NCBI RefSeq assembly: GCF_029504655.1
Contig: NZ_JAQFIL010000001.1
Location: 5,771,001 to 5,835,000 of the forward strand
DNA length: 64,000 bases
From: Catalinimonas alkaloidigena
GTDB taxonomy: Bacteria > Bacteroidota > Bacteroidia > Cytophagales > Cyclobacteriaceae
Direction of reading: 5' to 3'
The position numbers and the translations under genes are program-made. This document shows, in pieces, positions 44,444 to 54,103 of the stretch. Positions within the stretch are counted from its first letter, which is position 1. Each line of letters begins with the position of its first letter. The notes under the pieces were generated by a model. It was not told the DNA's origin, did not search any database, and was given only the letters and a program-made list of their open reading frames with translations.

Positions 44444-45784
44444 TTAAATTGTTTTCATCTCATCAAGCTGACCTGCTTCTTTTTCCCAGTCTTCAAGCTG
44501 ATTGAGTAAATTTTTTAAAATGTCCGGATGCTGTTCGGACAGGTCGGTGGTTTCGCGGAGATCTGCCTCCAGATTATAGAGCGCTGTATCGGATTTGGTG
44601 ATGAGCAGCTTCCATTCGTTTTCTCGGGCGGCTTTTTGTCCACGGTACCGCCAGAAGAGTGTACGCTCGGGCATCTCGCCTTCTCCGAATAACACTGGCG
44701 AAAAATCCTTCCCATCAAAATCTCTACCTTCGGAGGTTTCAGTTCCGCTAACGGAAAGTATGGTGGGCAGCAAGTCCATGCTCATGAGCTGCTCTGACGA
44801 CTGGCCGGCTTTAATTCGTCCATTCCAGTAGGCGATGGCGGGTACACGATGTCCTCCTTCCAGCAGCCCGCCTTTATGACCATTGAGTATTCCGTTATGA
44901 CCAAACTCCTCCGCGCCATTGTCGGACAGGAAGAATACCAGCGTATTCTCTTCCAGACCGTTTTCTCTGAGTGCTTCCATGATCCTGCCAATGCCTTCAT
45001 CCATCACTTCCACCATTTCTTTATAGGCTCTATCCTGATCTTCTACCGGTCCGTAATAGGTAAACTCTTTGTCTGGAAATCGGTAGGCGGGGTCGTTTCT
45101 ACCCTGAAAAGGCACATGAGGAGCCTCATGCGGTACATAAAGGAAAAAGGGCTCCTCTTTATGCTGCTTGATAAAGTCTACCGAATGTTCGGTAATCAGG
45201 TCGGTTACATAGCCTTCTTCCTGAATAGAGTCCAGGTTATGCCACCAGTCGTAGATGCCCGCATTATCGTAGTGTGAGTGGAAATCTACATTTCCGCTGA
45301 CGTAGCCGTAGAATTCGTCAAAGCCATGATGCACCGGGTTAAACTCTTTTTTATAACCCAGATGCCACTTACCCATGATGCCGGTGGCATATCCATTGTC
45401 GTTCATCAACTCAGCAATGGTCAGCGCTGTGGTATCCAGCCCCACCTCACGGGTTTCACCCCTTACATAAATCACACCTTCCAGCCCGACCTTCTGCTGG
45501 TACTTGCCGGTAAGCAGTGCCGCGCGGGTAGGGGTGCAAACCGGAGCATTGGAATGAAAATCCGTAAACTTGATTCCCTGCTTCGCCAGTGCATCCAGGT
45601 GGGGGGTATTTATTTCTTCATTTCCATAGCAACTGATACCGCCATAGCCCAGGTCATCTGCCATAATGAGCACGATATTGGGTTTGGAAGAAGCTGAAGC
45701 ATTTGATTTCTGGGAAGGCTGATTTTCACAGGCTGCTAAAAAAAGTAAAGAGGCAAAAAGAATACTGAATAAGGTTGTGTGCAT
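44444..45784 (-). CDS. Sulfatase lipoprotein (C-x-P-T-R type), locus 1
   Basis: This 446-residue sulfatase has a lipoprotein leader (LFLAACEN, Cys19), so it is probably membrane-anchored. The active site has MADDLGYGG (Asp43-Asp44), formylglycine precursor Cys83 in CTPTRAALLTG, GKWHLG and FLSDNGAEEFGH. It ends with ALYNLEADLRETTDL, a family C-terminal motif. It is the first sulfatase after the SusD gene (169-base gap that includes the 15-base tandem repeat). Together with the next two genes it would strip sulfate from a captured polymer. Confidence 0.93.
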   Translation of the reverse strand: MHTTLFSILFASLLFLAACENQPSQKSNASASSKPNIVLIMADDLGYGGISCYGNEEINTPHLDALAKQGIKFTDFHSNAPVCTPTRAALLTGKYQQKVGLEGVIYVRGETREVGLDTTALTIAELMNDNGYATGIMGKWHLGYKKEFNPVHHGFDEFYGYVSGNVDFHSHYDNAGIYDWWHNLDSIQEEGYVTDLITEHSVDFIKQHKEEPFFLYVPHEAPHVPFQGRNDPAYRFPDKEFTYYGPVEDQDRAYKEMVEVMDEGIGRIMEALRENGLEENTLVFFLSDNGAEEFGHNGILNGHKGGLLEGGHRVPAIAYWNGRIKAGQSSEQLMSMDLLPTILSVSGTETSEGRDFDGKDFSPVLFGEGEMPERTLFWRYRGQKAARENEWKLLITKSDTALYNLEADLRETTDLSEQHPDILKNLLNQLEDWEKEAGQLDEMKTI

Positions 45785-45920
45785 CGTGAAGTGTTAGTTC
45801 TTATAAAAATATCTAAGCCAAATGTAACAAGGATTTCACAAAAGGTATGAAATCCTTATCTAGTAGCTTACAGTGTTCCGCCTTGAATTTGTTCTCCCAA
45901 GGCTATGAGCACTTAAATAG

Positions 45921-45965
45921 AGCTATCCAGCCCGGAGCTATCCAGCCCGGAGCTTACCAGCCCGG
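45921..45965. repeat. 15-bp tandem repeat, three units, spanning the SusD stop codon
   Basis: Units AGCTATCCAGCCCGG lie at 45921-45935 and 45936-45950. The variant AGCTTACCAGCCCGG lies at 45951-45965. The third unit holds the last codons and stop of the SusD gene (CCG GGC TGG TAA on the minus strand). The other two are extra copies directly downstream. Confidence 0.9.
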
Positions 45966-47516
45966 ATTCTGCTCAAGCATATCGTTCAGTGAAAGCTCGC
46001 TGTCGGGAATAGGCAGCAAATCGTAATATTCCAGGTAGCCATTCGGAAATTTGGTCTCAATAACATCACCATTATGGTCTTTCACTTCTATCGGATAAAT
46101 CTCATTGCCAATACCCCACCTTCTGATATCAGACCAATACAGGCCTTCCAGCGCGAACTCTATTCTTCTCTCATGCCGTAACTTTTCGCGGGCTTCGGCC
46201 TGTGACAAGCCCATAGGAAGAGGCGTAATCCTGACATCATCCCGCTCTGTTCTGATTCTATTGATCAGGGCCACTGCCTCGTCTATGCTACCATTGGTTT
46301 CTATAATTGCCTCTGCCTTGGATAAGAGTACGTCGGCATAGCGCATTACAATGTTGTTCAGAGAAGACTGCCCGGAAGGAGGCAATTCAGACATGGATCC
46401 TATGCGGTATTTTCTGCTGCTCAGGTGTTTTAGCCGGTTGCCGGGATGGTTAAACGCTCCGCCCGGATAGATATAATTAGGAAACTGGTGGCCCAGGATA
46501 AAGGAGCCGGGCAGCACCACAGTAAATCCAAGCCGGGGGTCACGTCCTTCATAAGGGTTCTCCGGGTCTACCTCGGAGCCATCTATCATTTCGTAGGCAC
46601 TTACCAGGTCGTCGGTAGGCACGTATCGGCTACCACGGGTCCAGCTGCCGGTACCGGTACCGCAGTACTGATCATGCAAAGAACCCTGCGAGTTTTCTCC
46701 GGAGATGTACTGCACATCAAAGATTACTTCTTTGTTATTTTCGTTTTCTTCGCTGAACAGCCCCTCATAGCTGGGAAAAAGATTGTATTTTCCTAAAGCC
46801 TCTATCTGCTCAATCACGCCCAGCACCTGCTCATACTTGTTCTGATACAGATAAGCCCTCATTTTCAAACCCAGCGCGGCTCCTTTGGTGGCCCTGCCTA
46901 CTTCCGGAGCGTCAACATCCAGATTAGCGATAGCAATGTCATAATCAGAAATTGCCTGGTTCCAGGTTTCTTCCAGACTAGCCCGGCTGATGTTTCTGGC
47001 CTCTTCGGTACTGAGAGCAGATTCTACAATGGGTACTCCGCCATAGCTGTCAGCCAGCAGCGCGTAAGCCAGCCCTCTCAAAAAATGAGCTTCACCAGTG
47101 TAAGTGGTCTTTAGGGCTTCGCCCAGCTCAACTTCTTCCAGAGATTTCAGCAGATAGTTTGCCCTGAAAATGATGGCGTAACAACGGGTCCACCGGAAAG
47201 TCACGATATGTCCGTCGCTGGCAGAAAGCTGTCCGTTACCTGCTTTGGCAATGGGGGTATTGCCCCAGTTATGCGCATTGGGTGTAGCCCCATCCAGTAC
47301 ACCAAAGCCAAACAAGCCTTCATTGTAGATTGAGTTTTCCCGCAATAAGGCATAGACACCGTTTAACAGCAATTTGATATCTCCTTCATTTTCAGGAAAG
47401 TTGGCCGAAGTAATTTTGTCTTCAGGGTAAAACTCCAGAAACTCCTCATCGCAGGCGGCAATGGGCAGCAGCAGAAAAGATGAAAGTATATATATGATAA
47501 GTTTATTGATTTTCAT
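45954..47516 (-). CDS. susD: SusD/RagB family lipoprotein (locus 1)
   Basis: This 520-residue lipoprotein has a leader ending LPIAACDE, followed by EFLEFYPEDKITSANF, a classic SusD start. Family features are AHFLRGLAYALLADSYGGVP, RATKGAALGLKMRAYLYQN, RYADVLLSKAEAIIETNG and LRHERRIEFALEGLYWSDIR, with LLPIPDSELSLND and QNPGW at the end. It forms the surface lid of the SusC transporter, 4 bases upstream. The three downstream sulfatase genes point to a sulfated polysaccharide ligand; the exact polymer is not known. Confidence 0.94.
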   Translation of the reverse strand: MKINKLIIYILSSFLLLPIAACDEEFLEFYPEDKITSANFPENEGDIKLLLNGVYALLRENSIYNEGLFGFGVLDGATPNAHNWGNTPIAKAGNGQLSASDGHIVTFRWTRCYAIIFRANYLLKSLEEVELGEALKTTYTGEAHFLRGLAYALLADSYGGVPIVESALSTEEARNISRASLEETWNQAISDYDIAIANLDVDAPEVGRATKGAALGLKMRAYLYQNKYEQVLGVIEQIEALGKYNLFPSYEGLFSEENENNKEVIFDVQYISGENSQGSLHDQYCGTGTGSWTRGSRYVPTDDLVSAYEMIDGSEVDPENPYEGRDPRLGFTVVLPGSFILGHQFPNYIYPGGAFNHPGNRLKHLSSRKYRIGSMSELPPSGQSSLNNIVMRYADVLLSKAEAIIETNGSIDEAVALINRIRTERDDVRITPLPMGLSQAEAREKLRHERRIEFALEGLYWSDIRRWGIGNEIYPIEVKDHNGDVIETKFPNGYLEYYDLLPIPDSELSLNDMLEQNPGW

Positions 47517-47520
47517 TGCT

Positions 47521-50500
47521 CTAAAAGTTTAGGTTAACGCCAAAAGAAACTATCCTGGGTACAGGGTAGATGTTATAGCCTGAATTGAATGTACTTCTCT
47601 CCGGATCATAGCCTTCGTAATCGTCACTGACGAGGGTAAACACATTCTGCCCATTGGCATAAAAATAGATTTTCTCCAGGCCCAGACGTGAAGTAAGCTC
47701 TTCAGGGAAGGTATATCCGAGCTGGACATTTTTGAGCTTAAGGAAATTGAGGTCCTGTACCCAGTAAGAAGAAGGCTGAGTGTCCCAGGAGTTATTAAAT
47801 TTGATACTGGGCACATCCGTATCGGTATTTTCGGGAGTCCAGGCATCTCTCCACCGGGTTGAGAGCACCCTGTTTTCCCAGGTAACTGTGGTAAAATTGT
47901 TCTGGGTATACATATTGACCCCTCCTATCCCCTGAAACAGTAGATTTAGATCAAAGCCCCGGTACCTAAAGCTGGGTGAAAAACCAAGGGTAAGCTTAGG
48001 TAAGGTGTTGCCCAGCGCCTGTCTGTCTTCAAAGGTCAGGCGGCCATCGTTGTTCAAATCTTCATATTTCAGGTTACCGGCTACGGGCGTAAAGCTGTTG
48101 GAATGCATATGTTCCAGCGCTTCGTCATCGGTTTGGTAAATGCCTGTCGCATTGAATCCATACAAAGTTCTGTAAGAATAACCTTCCCTGATCAGGTAAA
48201 GCTGGTCGGGAGAATCCCCTCCTCTGAATTTGGTCACTTCATTGTTGATGTAAGTAAGGTTAAATCCTACATTAAAGCCCAGCTGATCTTTCTCCAACCT
48301 GAGGTTGCTGTAGTTGATGATAAACTCAAACCCATCGTTGGACATTTCCCCTACGTTTTCATAGGGAGCAGCCAGGCCTCCCAAAATTTGGGGGATAGGT
48401 AGTTGCACAATGATGTCTTCAGTTGTCTTCTGGAAATAATCCGCTTCTATGTTGATTCTGTCTTCCAGTAATCCTATATCAATTCCGATATCCAGGGTAG
48501 AGGTAGTTTCCCAGCTTATGTTTTGGTCTACCAATGAGGTTACTGCTGCTCCCGGGGCAAAACTTCCGTTGTAGTTGTAACTCAAATTATTGTTCTGCTC
48601 AATTACAGTGAGATAGGGCCAGAAACCTGATATGTTCTGGTTTCCTAACTGCCCCCATGAGGCCCGCAGTTTCAGGTTAGAAAAAACATCCATATTCTGT
48701 ATAAATTCTTCTTCAGAAAGTCTCCATCCGGCAGAGAAGCCGGGAAACACACCCCATCGGTTACCATCCCTAAAACGGGAAGATGCATCTGCTCGCAGGT
48801 TTACTTCAAATAGATATTTGTTCAGCAAGGCGTAGTTTACCCTTCCGAAGTAGGAAAATATTCTGAGTCCTTCCATATTTCCAGTACCCTGAATGCCGGA
48901 GGTACCGGCATCTACCTGTGTCAAACCTTCTTTGGGAGGAGCCGATCTTCGGGCAAAAACATCCTGTATCTTGTTGGTTTCCAGCTGGATACCCACAATT
49001 GCTGAGACATCATGTGTTTCAGCGATATTTTTATTGTAATTGAGCGTGGTAAACAGGTTGTTGTTTGTCATGGAAACATGATCTCTGTTGATCTCCAGCC
49101 CTTCCCTGTTATAGTTTTTGGTGATCGTCTCTATGCCGGTATCGGTGTAGCCAAAAACGCTGGTATTGTGCTTGTCTATCAATCGCCACTCGTTATTGGA
49201 AGCAAAAGTGGTTTTGAGCATAAAGTCATCGTTTAACCTGATGTCGGCCGTCGCATTCAGCGTCAGAATGTTTTCTTCGGTTTTCGTCAGGCCGTTGGCT
49301 GCGTCAATCAGAGGGTTACGGTTGTCGTACAGCAGGTTACCATCCTGGTCAATGGCCTGCACCGAGCCAAACCGGCCATCCCTGGTAAAGGGGGCAATGT
49401 AAGGAGTAGCTCCTCCCAGCATTTCAAACACACGTCCCAAGGAACCGTAGGTAACATCCGCATAGGGTTCGTTGGAATCTCTTCTGATATAATTGATACG
49501 GCCTCCCAATGTCAGCCAGTCATTGACGCTGGATTCCAGATTTGCCCTCAAACCATACCTTCTGGAACTGGTATTGGGGACCATGCCTTCCTGATCCAGA
49601 TAGTTAAAAGAGAGAAAAGAAGATAACTGTGACGAGCCCCCCCTTACCGAAATGTTATGCTCATGAATAGGCGAAGTCTGAAATAACTCATTAAACCAGT
49701 CGGTATTCGGGTATTTATAAGGGTCACCACCATTTCTGAAGGCTGTAATCAGTTCGTCAGAAAAAAGCGGGCTTGCCCCCTCATTGATCAAAGCCTGATT
49801 GCTCAACTCCATGTGCTCGGCACTGTTGCTGACTACATCATATCTTCTCCCCAGAGATTGCACACCCGCATAAGAGTTGATATTGACCTGCATCTTCTCG
49901 TTGAGTTTACCCATTTTGGTAGTCACCAGGATAACGCCATTGGCAGCTTTAGAACCATAGATAGCGGCACTCGCTGCATCTTTCAGCACCGAGATGCTCT
50001 CGATGTCGTTGGGGTTGAGCTGGTCAAAAGAGCCTTCCACCCCATCTACAATGACCAGGGGGTTGGAGTTGTTCAATGTCCCCCAGCCTCTCACTCTCAG
50101 TTGTGCTCCATCATCACCGGGCTTACCTGAATTCTGACTTACCCAGATGCCTGAAGCCGTACCTCCCAGCGCCTGGGAGGCATTGGTGATGGGGCGGTTT
50201 TCCAGTTCTTCATCAAAATTTACCGTTGAGATAGCGCCCGTCAGGTTCACTTTCTGCTGTACGCCATAACCCACCACCACGATTTCTTCCAGCGATTGTA
50301 CATCAGCATTCATGCTAATGTCTATGCTGGCCCTGCCGTTGATCTGTATCTCCTGAGAGAGGTAGCCGATGGAAGAAAAAACCAAAGTGGTGACCTCATC
50401 ACTAACGGTAAGGCGGTAGTTTCCATCCACGCCGGTCACGGTGCCAGTAGTGGTGCCTTTGGCCAGCACATTGACCCCCGGAAGCGGCTCACCGGATTCA

Positions 50501-50934
50501 CTGTCGCTCACCTTTCCGCTGATGGTCTGCTCTATAATCACTTCTATGGGCTTATCCGTTCTTTTATTTTTCAACCTCCTGACATTAATGGTATTGTTGA
50601 CCTGTTTAAAACTGAGGCGGCTTATCCGGGATACTTCAACCAGCACATCTGCCAATGACTGATTAGTCAGGGTGAAGCTTACTTTATCTTGCAGCGGGAT
50701 ATCCTGCTGGTCGTAGACAAACTTAAACTCAGTTTTAGACTCTATACCCCGGAACACTTCGTTGAGGGTAGTTTCCTGATAATCTACAGAGATCATCACC
50801 TCTTTTACGTTCCTGATATTCTGCGCTTCACCATCAGCGGCGATGAGTAACTGAAAGCAGAGCAGCTGTAGCAGCACGCCATAAGCCACGAATCTCGTAC
50901 TCATGATGAATAGTTTTAGTAGCGGAATTTTCAT
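47521..50934 (-). CDS. susC: SusC/RagA TonB-dependent transporter with STN domain (locus 1)
   Basis: This 1137-residue outer-membrane receptor has a signal segment (to about 38), an STN domain (about 46-118; TTLNEVFRGIESKTEFKFVY) and a CarboxypepD_reg-like domain (about 137-208; LPGVNVLAKGTTTGTVTG). The SusC motif VVVGYG (219-224), a plug with the RVRGWGTLNNSNPLVIVDGV block, and a barrel ending in Phe (FGVNLNF) follow. It should import sulfated oligosaccharides and signal through its STN domain to the FecR protein upstream. Architecture matches the other SusC in the window but the barrel sequences differ greatly. Confidence 0.95.
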   Translation of the reverse strand: MKIPLLKLFIMSTRFVAYGVLLQLLCFQLLIAADGEAQNIRNVKEVMISVDYQETTLNEVFRGIESKTEFKFVYDQQDIPLQDKVSFTLTNQSLADVLVEVSRISRLSFKQVNNTINVRRLKNKRTDKPIEVIIEQTISGKVSDSESGEPLPGVNVLAKGTTTGTVTGVDGNYRLTVSDEVTTLVFSSIGYLSQEIQINGRASIDISMNADVQSLEEIVVVGYGVQQKVNLTGAISTVNFDEELENRPITNASQALGGTASGIWVSQNSGKPGDDGAQLRVRGWGTLNNSNPLVIVDGVEGSFDQLNPNDIESISVLKDAASAAIYGSKAANGVILVTTKMGKLNEKMQVNINSYAGVQSLGRRYDVVSNSAEHMELSNQALINEGASPLFSDELITAFRNGGDPYKYPNTDWFNELFQTSPIHEHNISVRGGSSQLSSFLSFNYLDQEGMVPNTSSRRYGLRANLESSVNDWLTLGGRINYIRRDSNEPYADVTYGSLGRVFEMLGGATPYIAPFTRDGRFGSVQAIDQDGNLLYDNRNPLIDAANGLTKTEENILTLNATADIRLNDDFMLKTTFASNNEWRLIDKHNTSVFGYTDTGIETITKNYNREGLEINRDHVSMTNNNLFTTLNYNKNIAETHDVSAIVGIQLETNKIQDVFARRSAPPKEGLTQVDAGTSGIQGTGNMEGLRIFSYFGRVNYALLNKYLFEVNLRADASSRFRDGNRWGVFPGFSAGWRLSEEEFIQNMDVFSNLKLRASWGQLGNQNISGFWPYLTVIEQNNNLSYNYNGSFAPGAAVTSLVDQNISWETTSTLDIGIDIGLLEDRINIEADYFQKTTEDIIVQLPIPQILGGLAAPYENVGEMSNDGFEFIINYSNLRLEKDQLGFNVGFNLTYINNEVTKFRGGDSPDQLYLIREGYSYRTLYGFNATGIYQTDDEALEHMHSNSFTPVAGNLKYEDLNNDGRLTFEDRQALGNTLPKLTLGFSPSFRYRGFDLNLLFQGIGGVNMYTQNNFTTVTWENRVLSTRWRDAWTPENTDTDVPSIKFNNSWDTQPSSYWVQDLNFLKLKNVQLGYTFPEELTSRLGLEKIYFYANGQNVFTLVSDDYEGYDPERSTFNSGYNIYPVPRIVSFGVNLNF

Positions 50935-51113
50935 ACTTTAGGTTGTTTTATATAAGACTTTGGTTTTGCAAAGGCAATAGAATACTTGTAGACAAAGTGA
51001 CATCTATTTGCTGAGCTGCCTTTGTCATAAAGAATTTTAAGAGATGGACTGGTAGTGCTATTAGCGCTACGGGCTTTTTTATGTGCTATTGAAGTAGGTC
51101 ATAGAATAGTAGT

Positions 51114-52103
51114 TTAGGGTGTTATCACAATAGATTGATCGTTGATTTGATACTCAAAACTTTTTACATAGCTGATACTAAGCAGTACATTTTCCAGGCT
51201 TTCGCCTTTGAACTCACCTGCAAAGCTCCATTCATCAGCCGGCATTGCTTCAGAAAAGGATATATCAACGCCGTACCATCTTTCCAGTGTAGTAAAAACT
51301 TGCTTAGCAGACGCTTGATTGAACACCATCAGGTTGTCTTTCCAGGCCAGGGAGGTATATAAGTCCGCCTCCTGTTTATGCATAGCTCTGGTCTTCTTCT
51401 GCACCCATGCTTCTTCTCCCGGGCTCAGAAAAACCTCAGCATCATCATTCCATCCGGATTGTGACACTTTTACCTTTCCACTGGCCAGCACTACCTGTAC
51501 ATGCTGATCTTCGGCATAGGCTTTTACATTAAAAGAAGTTCCTAAAGCACGGGTATCCACGCCGGCCACTGATACGATAAAGGGTTTAGATTTATCTTCA
51601 GCGACTTCAAAAAATGCTTCTCCTACCAGCGCTACGCTACGGATAGAATCGCTAAAACCTTCCGGATAAGTAATGTTGCTTGCTGCATTCAGGTGTACCA
51701 CTGTGCCATCAGGTAAATGAATGACGGATTTACGCCCGGCAGGATTTTCTTTGGTTACATAATGAATCGCGCTAGTGAGCGTATCCGGATTCAGCTCATT
51801 TTCTGTGATCAAAAATGAGAGAGAAAAAGCAAATATCAAGATCGCGGCTATTTTTGCCCACTCTTTATGCAGTATAAGGTATTGGGTACGTCTCTCAGTG
51901 ATGCCTGTCCGCTGGTGAATGGTTTTTAATATTTGCTGAGAATTGTGGGTTGCAGAAGGCTCTCTCTTTTCATATGAATGCCACAAAGCTTTGATATACT
52001 TTTCTCCTGTGTGCTGATCATCAAACCAACTCAGTACCTTCTGTACTTCTGCATCAGTACATTCACCTTTGTAAAACTTATTAATGAGGTCTTTGTCTAT
52101 CAT
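51114..52103 (-). CDS. FecR family anti-sigma factor (locus 1)
   Basis: This 329-residue protein has an N-terminal anti-sigma region (1-80), one transmembrane helix (about 83-100; WAKIAAILIFAFSLSFLI) and a periplasmic FecR domain (RKSVIHLPDGTVVHLNAASN, VALVGEAFFEVAEDKSKPFI). The C-terminal STN-like domain is VFTTLERWYGVDISF and ENVLLSISYVKSFEYQIND. It should bind the ECF sigma factor encoded 192 bases upstream and be released by the SusC STN domain. The SusC gene begins 179 bases downstream. Confidence 0.93.
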   Translation of the reverse strand: MIDKDLINKFYKGECTDAEVQKVLSWFDDQHTGEKYIKALWHSYEKREPSATHNSQQILKTIHQRTGITERRTQYLILHKEWAKIAAILIFAFSLSFLITENELNPDTLTSAIHYVTKENPAGRKSVIHLPDGTVVHLNAASNITYPEGFSDSIRSVALVGEAFFEVAEDKSKPFIVSVAGVDTRALGTSFNVKAYAEDQHVQVVLASGKVKVSQSGWNDDAEVFLSPGEEAWVQKKTRAMHKQEADLYTSLAWKDNLMVFNQASAKQVFTTLERWYGVDISFSEAMPADEWSFAGEFKGESLENVLLSISYVKSFEYQINDQSIVITP

Positions 52104-52295
52104 TATTCTTGTACCACATGTATTCTATATACAGTTGGGAGACCTCCACTACCTAAGAGCTTCCAGAAATTTACAGACTATGTAAAGAAGTGTAATAATT
52201 ATTAGACAGGTGGGCAGAGAAACAAGGTTTAGGTTGGAAAATACATAACTACCTGCGTGACAAAAGACTGATCTCTGCTTGAGGGACGGGATGCT

Positions 52296-52889
52296 TTATT
52301 GTAGCATTTCCAACATCCACAAGGCGAAATAAAGATGCTCTTTGACCAGATGCTTTTTCAGGGTTTTCAGGGCAAGATGGATATGATTTTCAACTGTGCT
52401 GATGGATAATTGCAGGTGATTGGCAATTTCCTGATTGCTCAAGCCCTGAAACCTGCTCAGGGTAAAGACCTTTTTTTGCATAAAAGGCAAGCTGTCAATC
52501 AGCTGCGTGATAATCTTCTCTGTTGACCAATGGTTTAGCTCTTCCTGAGTAGAGTTATCAAAAGCTGATTGGGTATGTGTGTAGTAAGTCTGAAAAGCAT
52601 GCTCTCTTAACCTCCGGCTGGCCTTATTATAAATATGGTTTTTTGCAATCTGAATCAGGTAAGCTGAAAACGACAGCTCGGGATCAAGGCGGTGGCGGGT
52701 TTCCCAGATTTTGACAAATACTTCCTGCACTACTTCTTCGGCATCAGAGGGCGAGTGGGTAAGGTACAGGCATATATGATATAGCTTTGCTTCGTATTGA
52801 TGAAACAGAAAGTTAAAACTTGAAGCATTGCCTTTTTTCAGTTGGTTTACATGGAAAGAGTCATCATCCTCTTTTGCATTTGCCTGCAT
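52296..52889 (-). CDS. ECF sigma-70 factor (locus 1)
   Basis: This 197-residue ECF sigma factor is of the Bacteroidota SusCD-linked type (ECF10-like). Region 2 is FLFHQYEAKLYHICLYLTHS, DAEEVVQEVFVKIWETRHRL and FSAYLIQIAKNHIYNKASRR. Region 4 is LPFMQKKVFTLSRFQGLSNQ, EIANHLQLSISTVENHIHLA. The C-terminus is HLYFALWMLEMLQ, fairly hydrophobic but less so than the two tandem sigma factors of the other locus. It probably activates the SusCD-sulfatase genes when FecR lets go. Confidence 0.93.
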   Translation of the reverse strand: MQANAKEDDDSFHVNQLKKGNASSFNFLFHQYEAKLYHICLYLTHSPSDAEEVVQEVFVKIWETRHRLDPELSFSAYLIQIAKNHIYNKASRRLREHAFQTYYTHTQSAFDNSTQEELNHWSTEKIITQLIDSLPFMQKKVFTLSRFQGLSNQEIANHLQLSISTVENHIHLALKTLKKHLVKEHLYFALWMLEMLQ

Positions 52890-53025
52890 ATATGCCGTAT
52901 ATTTTCAATAAAAAAACGTTTACATTAAATATACAACTTTTTGTAATGATGTGAATTAATTCGGGCTTTTGCCTGAATTATACGTTTTGACATAAACAAC
53001 ATTGGAAAGCAATGCGGAAAACTTC

Positions 53026-53044
53026 GGTTTGTGCATCACAAACC
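53026..53044. repeat. Hairpin repeat GGTTTGTG-CAT-CACAAACC
   Basis: This is a perfect 8-bp hairpin with a 3-base loop. Its arms are identical to the inner hairpin arms of the elements at 25389 and 31711. It lies about 80 bases past the end of the PRPP synthetase gene and carries no T tract on either strand, so I list it as a dispersed repeat rather than a terminator. Confidence 0.6.
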
Positions 53045-53124
53045 AAAAATCTTTTGCCACAGGATAAGTTTACCTTTTTGACTTGGCCGATATCAGAAGA
53101 ACATAAAATACGGAAGCCCGAATC

Positions 53125-54099
53125 CTACATCATTTCCAGTTCGCCCCCTTCACTCAGGGTTTGTATGGCATCGGCAAGCAAAGGTGAAATGTCCAGCACT
53201 TTCAGTTTTCTGCTTACTTCGGTATTTTGGAGGCGAAAAGGAGGAATGGTATTGCAAATGATCAGTTCCTCAATTTCCGGTGCTGACAGTAGTTCTCCGG
53301 CAGTATTGACAAACAGTCCGTGGGTTGCCACAGCTTTTACTGACTTTGCTCCCGCTTTTTTACAGGCAGCAGCAGCACGACTAAGCGTAGTGCCGGTACT
53401 GATCATATCGTCAAAGATGATGACGTTTCTACCTGCCACCTCACCTACCAGGGCTTCACCGCTGACTTCGCCCCTGCTTCTTTCTTTTTCCATGAAAATG
53501 AGTGGAATCTTCTGGCCCGTTTTTTCCTGCATCAACCCACGAAAAGCACTGGCCCGCTTTACTCCCCCGGCATCAGGTGACATTATCGCCACTGGTCCGC
53601 GCTGCTGCTTAGTTTCAAGGTAGACCGCAAAAAGCCTTTGGGCTTCCAGATGTTCATTCTTACAGCGAAAAGCGTTTTGGTAAGCTTGCAGATTATGTAC
53701 GTCAACCGTTAGCACCCTGTCTGTACCTACTGATTCTAGCATACGGGCAAGGTAATGGGTATTAAGGGGATCACGGCTTTTGGTCTTACGATCTTTGCGA
53801 GCGTAGGCGAGATAAGGGATAATGGCAGTCACTCTTTTGGCCCCGGCATCTTTGAGAGAGCCCAGCAGGAAGATCAACCTCACCACTTTGTCATTTACAC
53901 TATGGTTCAGGTCACCGTAGAGTGAGTGGATGACATATACATCTTTCCCGTTCACCCCTTCCAAAGCTCTGAGCTTATGCTCTCCATCCTCAAAGCTTCT
54001 CTCTTCCAATTCAGCCAGGGCTATGCCTAGTTGTTCAGCTACTTTTCCTCCCAGGTCCTCATCGGGTTTTAGGGCAAATAATTTAATATCATTTTTCAT
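53125..54099 (-). CDS. prs: Ribose-phosphate pyrophosphokinase (PRPP synthetase), divergent type
   Basis: This 324-residue cytoplasmic enzyme makes PRPP from ribose 5-phosphate and ATP. Visible motifs are RSFEDGEHKLR (31-44), AIIPYLAYARKDRKTKSRDP (ATP/ribose binding), His135 in TVDVHNLQAY, the flexible loop MEKERSRG (Lys205, Arg207) and the PRPP loop VIIFDDMISTGTTL (Asp230-Asp231). The sequence differs from standard housekeeping Prs (for example THYLARMLESVG and NLQAYQNAF), so it is probably an accessory form. Its start lies 4 bases after the stop of the ABC_ATPase gene, which implies co-expression and a linked role. Confidence 0.9.
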   Translation of the reverse strand: MKNDIKLFALKPDEDLGGKVAEQLGIALAELEERSFEDGEHKLRALEGVNGKDVYVIHSLYGDLNHSVNDKVVRLIFLLGSLKDAGAKRVTAIIPYLAYARKDRKTKSRDPLNTHYLARMLESVGTDRVLTVDVHNLQAYQNAFRCKNEHLEAQRLFAVYLETKQQRGPVAIMSPDAGGVKRASAFRGLMQEKTGQKIPLIFMEKERSRGEVSGEALVGEVAGRNVIIFDDMISTGTTLSRAAAACKKAGAKSVKAVATHGLFVNTAGELLSAPEIEELIICNTIPPFRLQNTEVSRKLKVLDISPLLADAIQTLSEGGELEMM

Positions 54100-54103
54100 A
54101 AGC

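Noticed and set aside
51051-51082. Possible plus-strand terminator (GTAGTGC/GCGCTAC with T run)
   Set aside because: No rightward gene lies upstream, and on the minus strand, where the genes are, there is no T tract.
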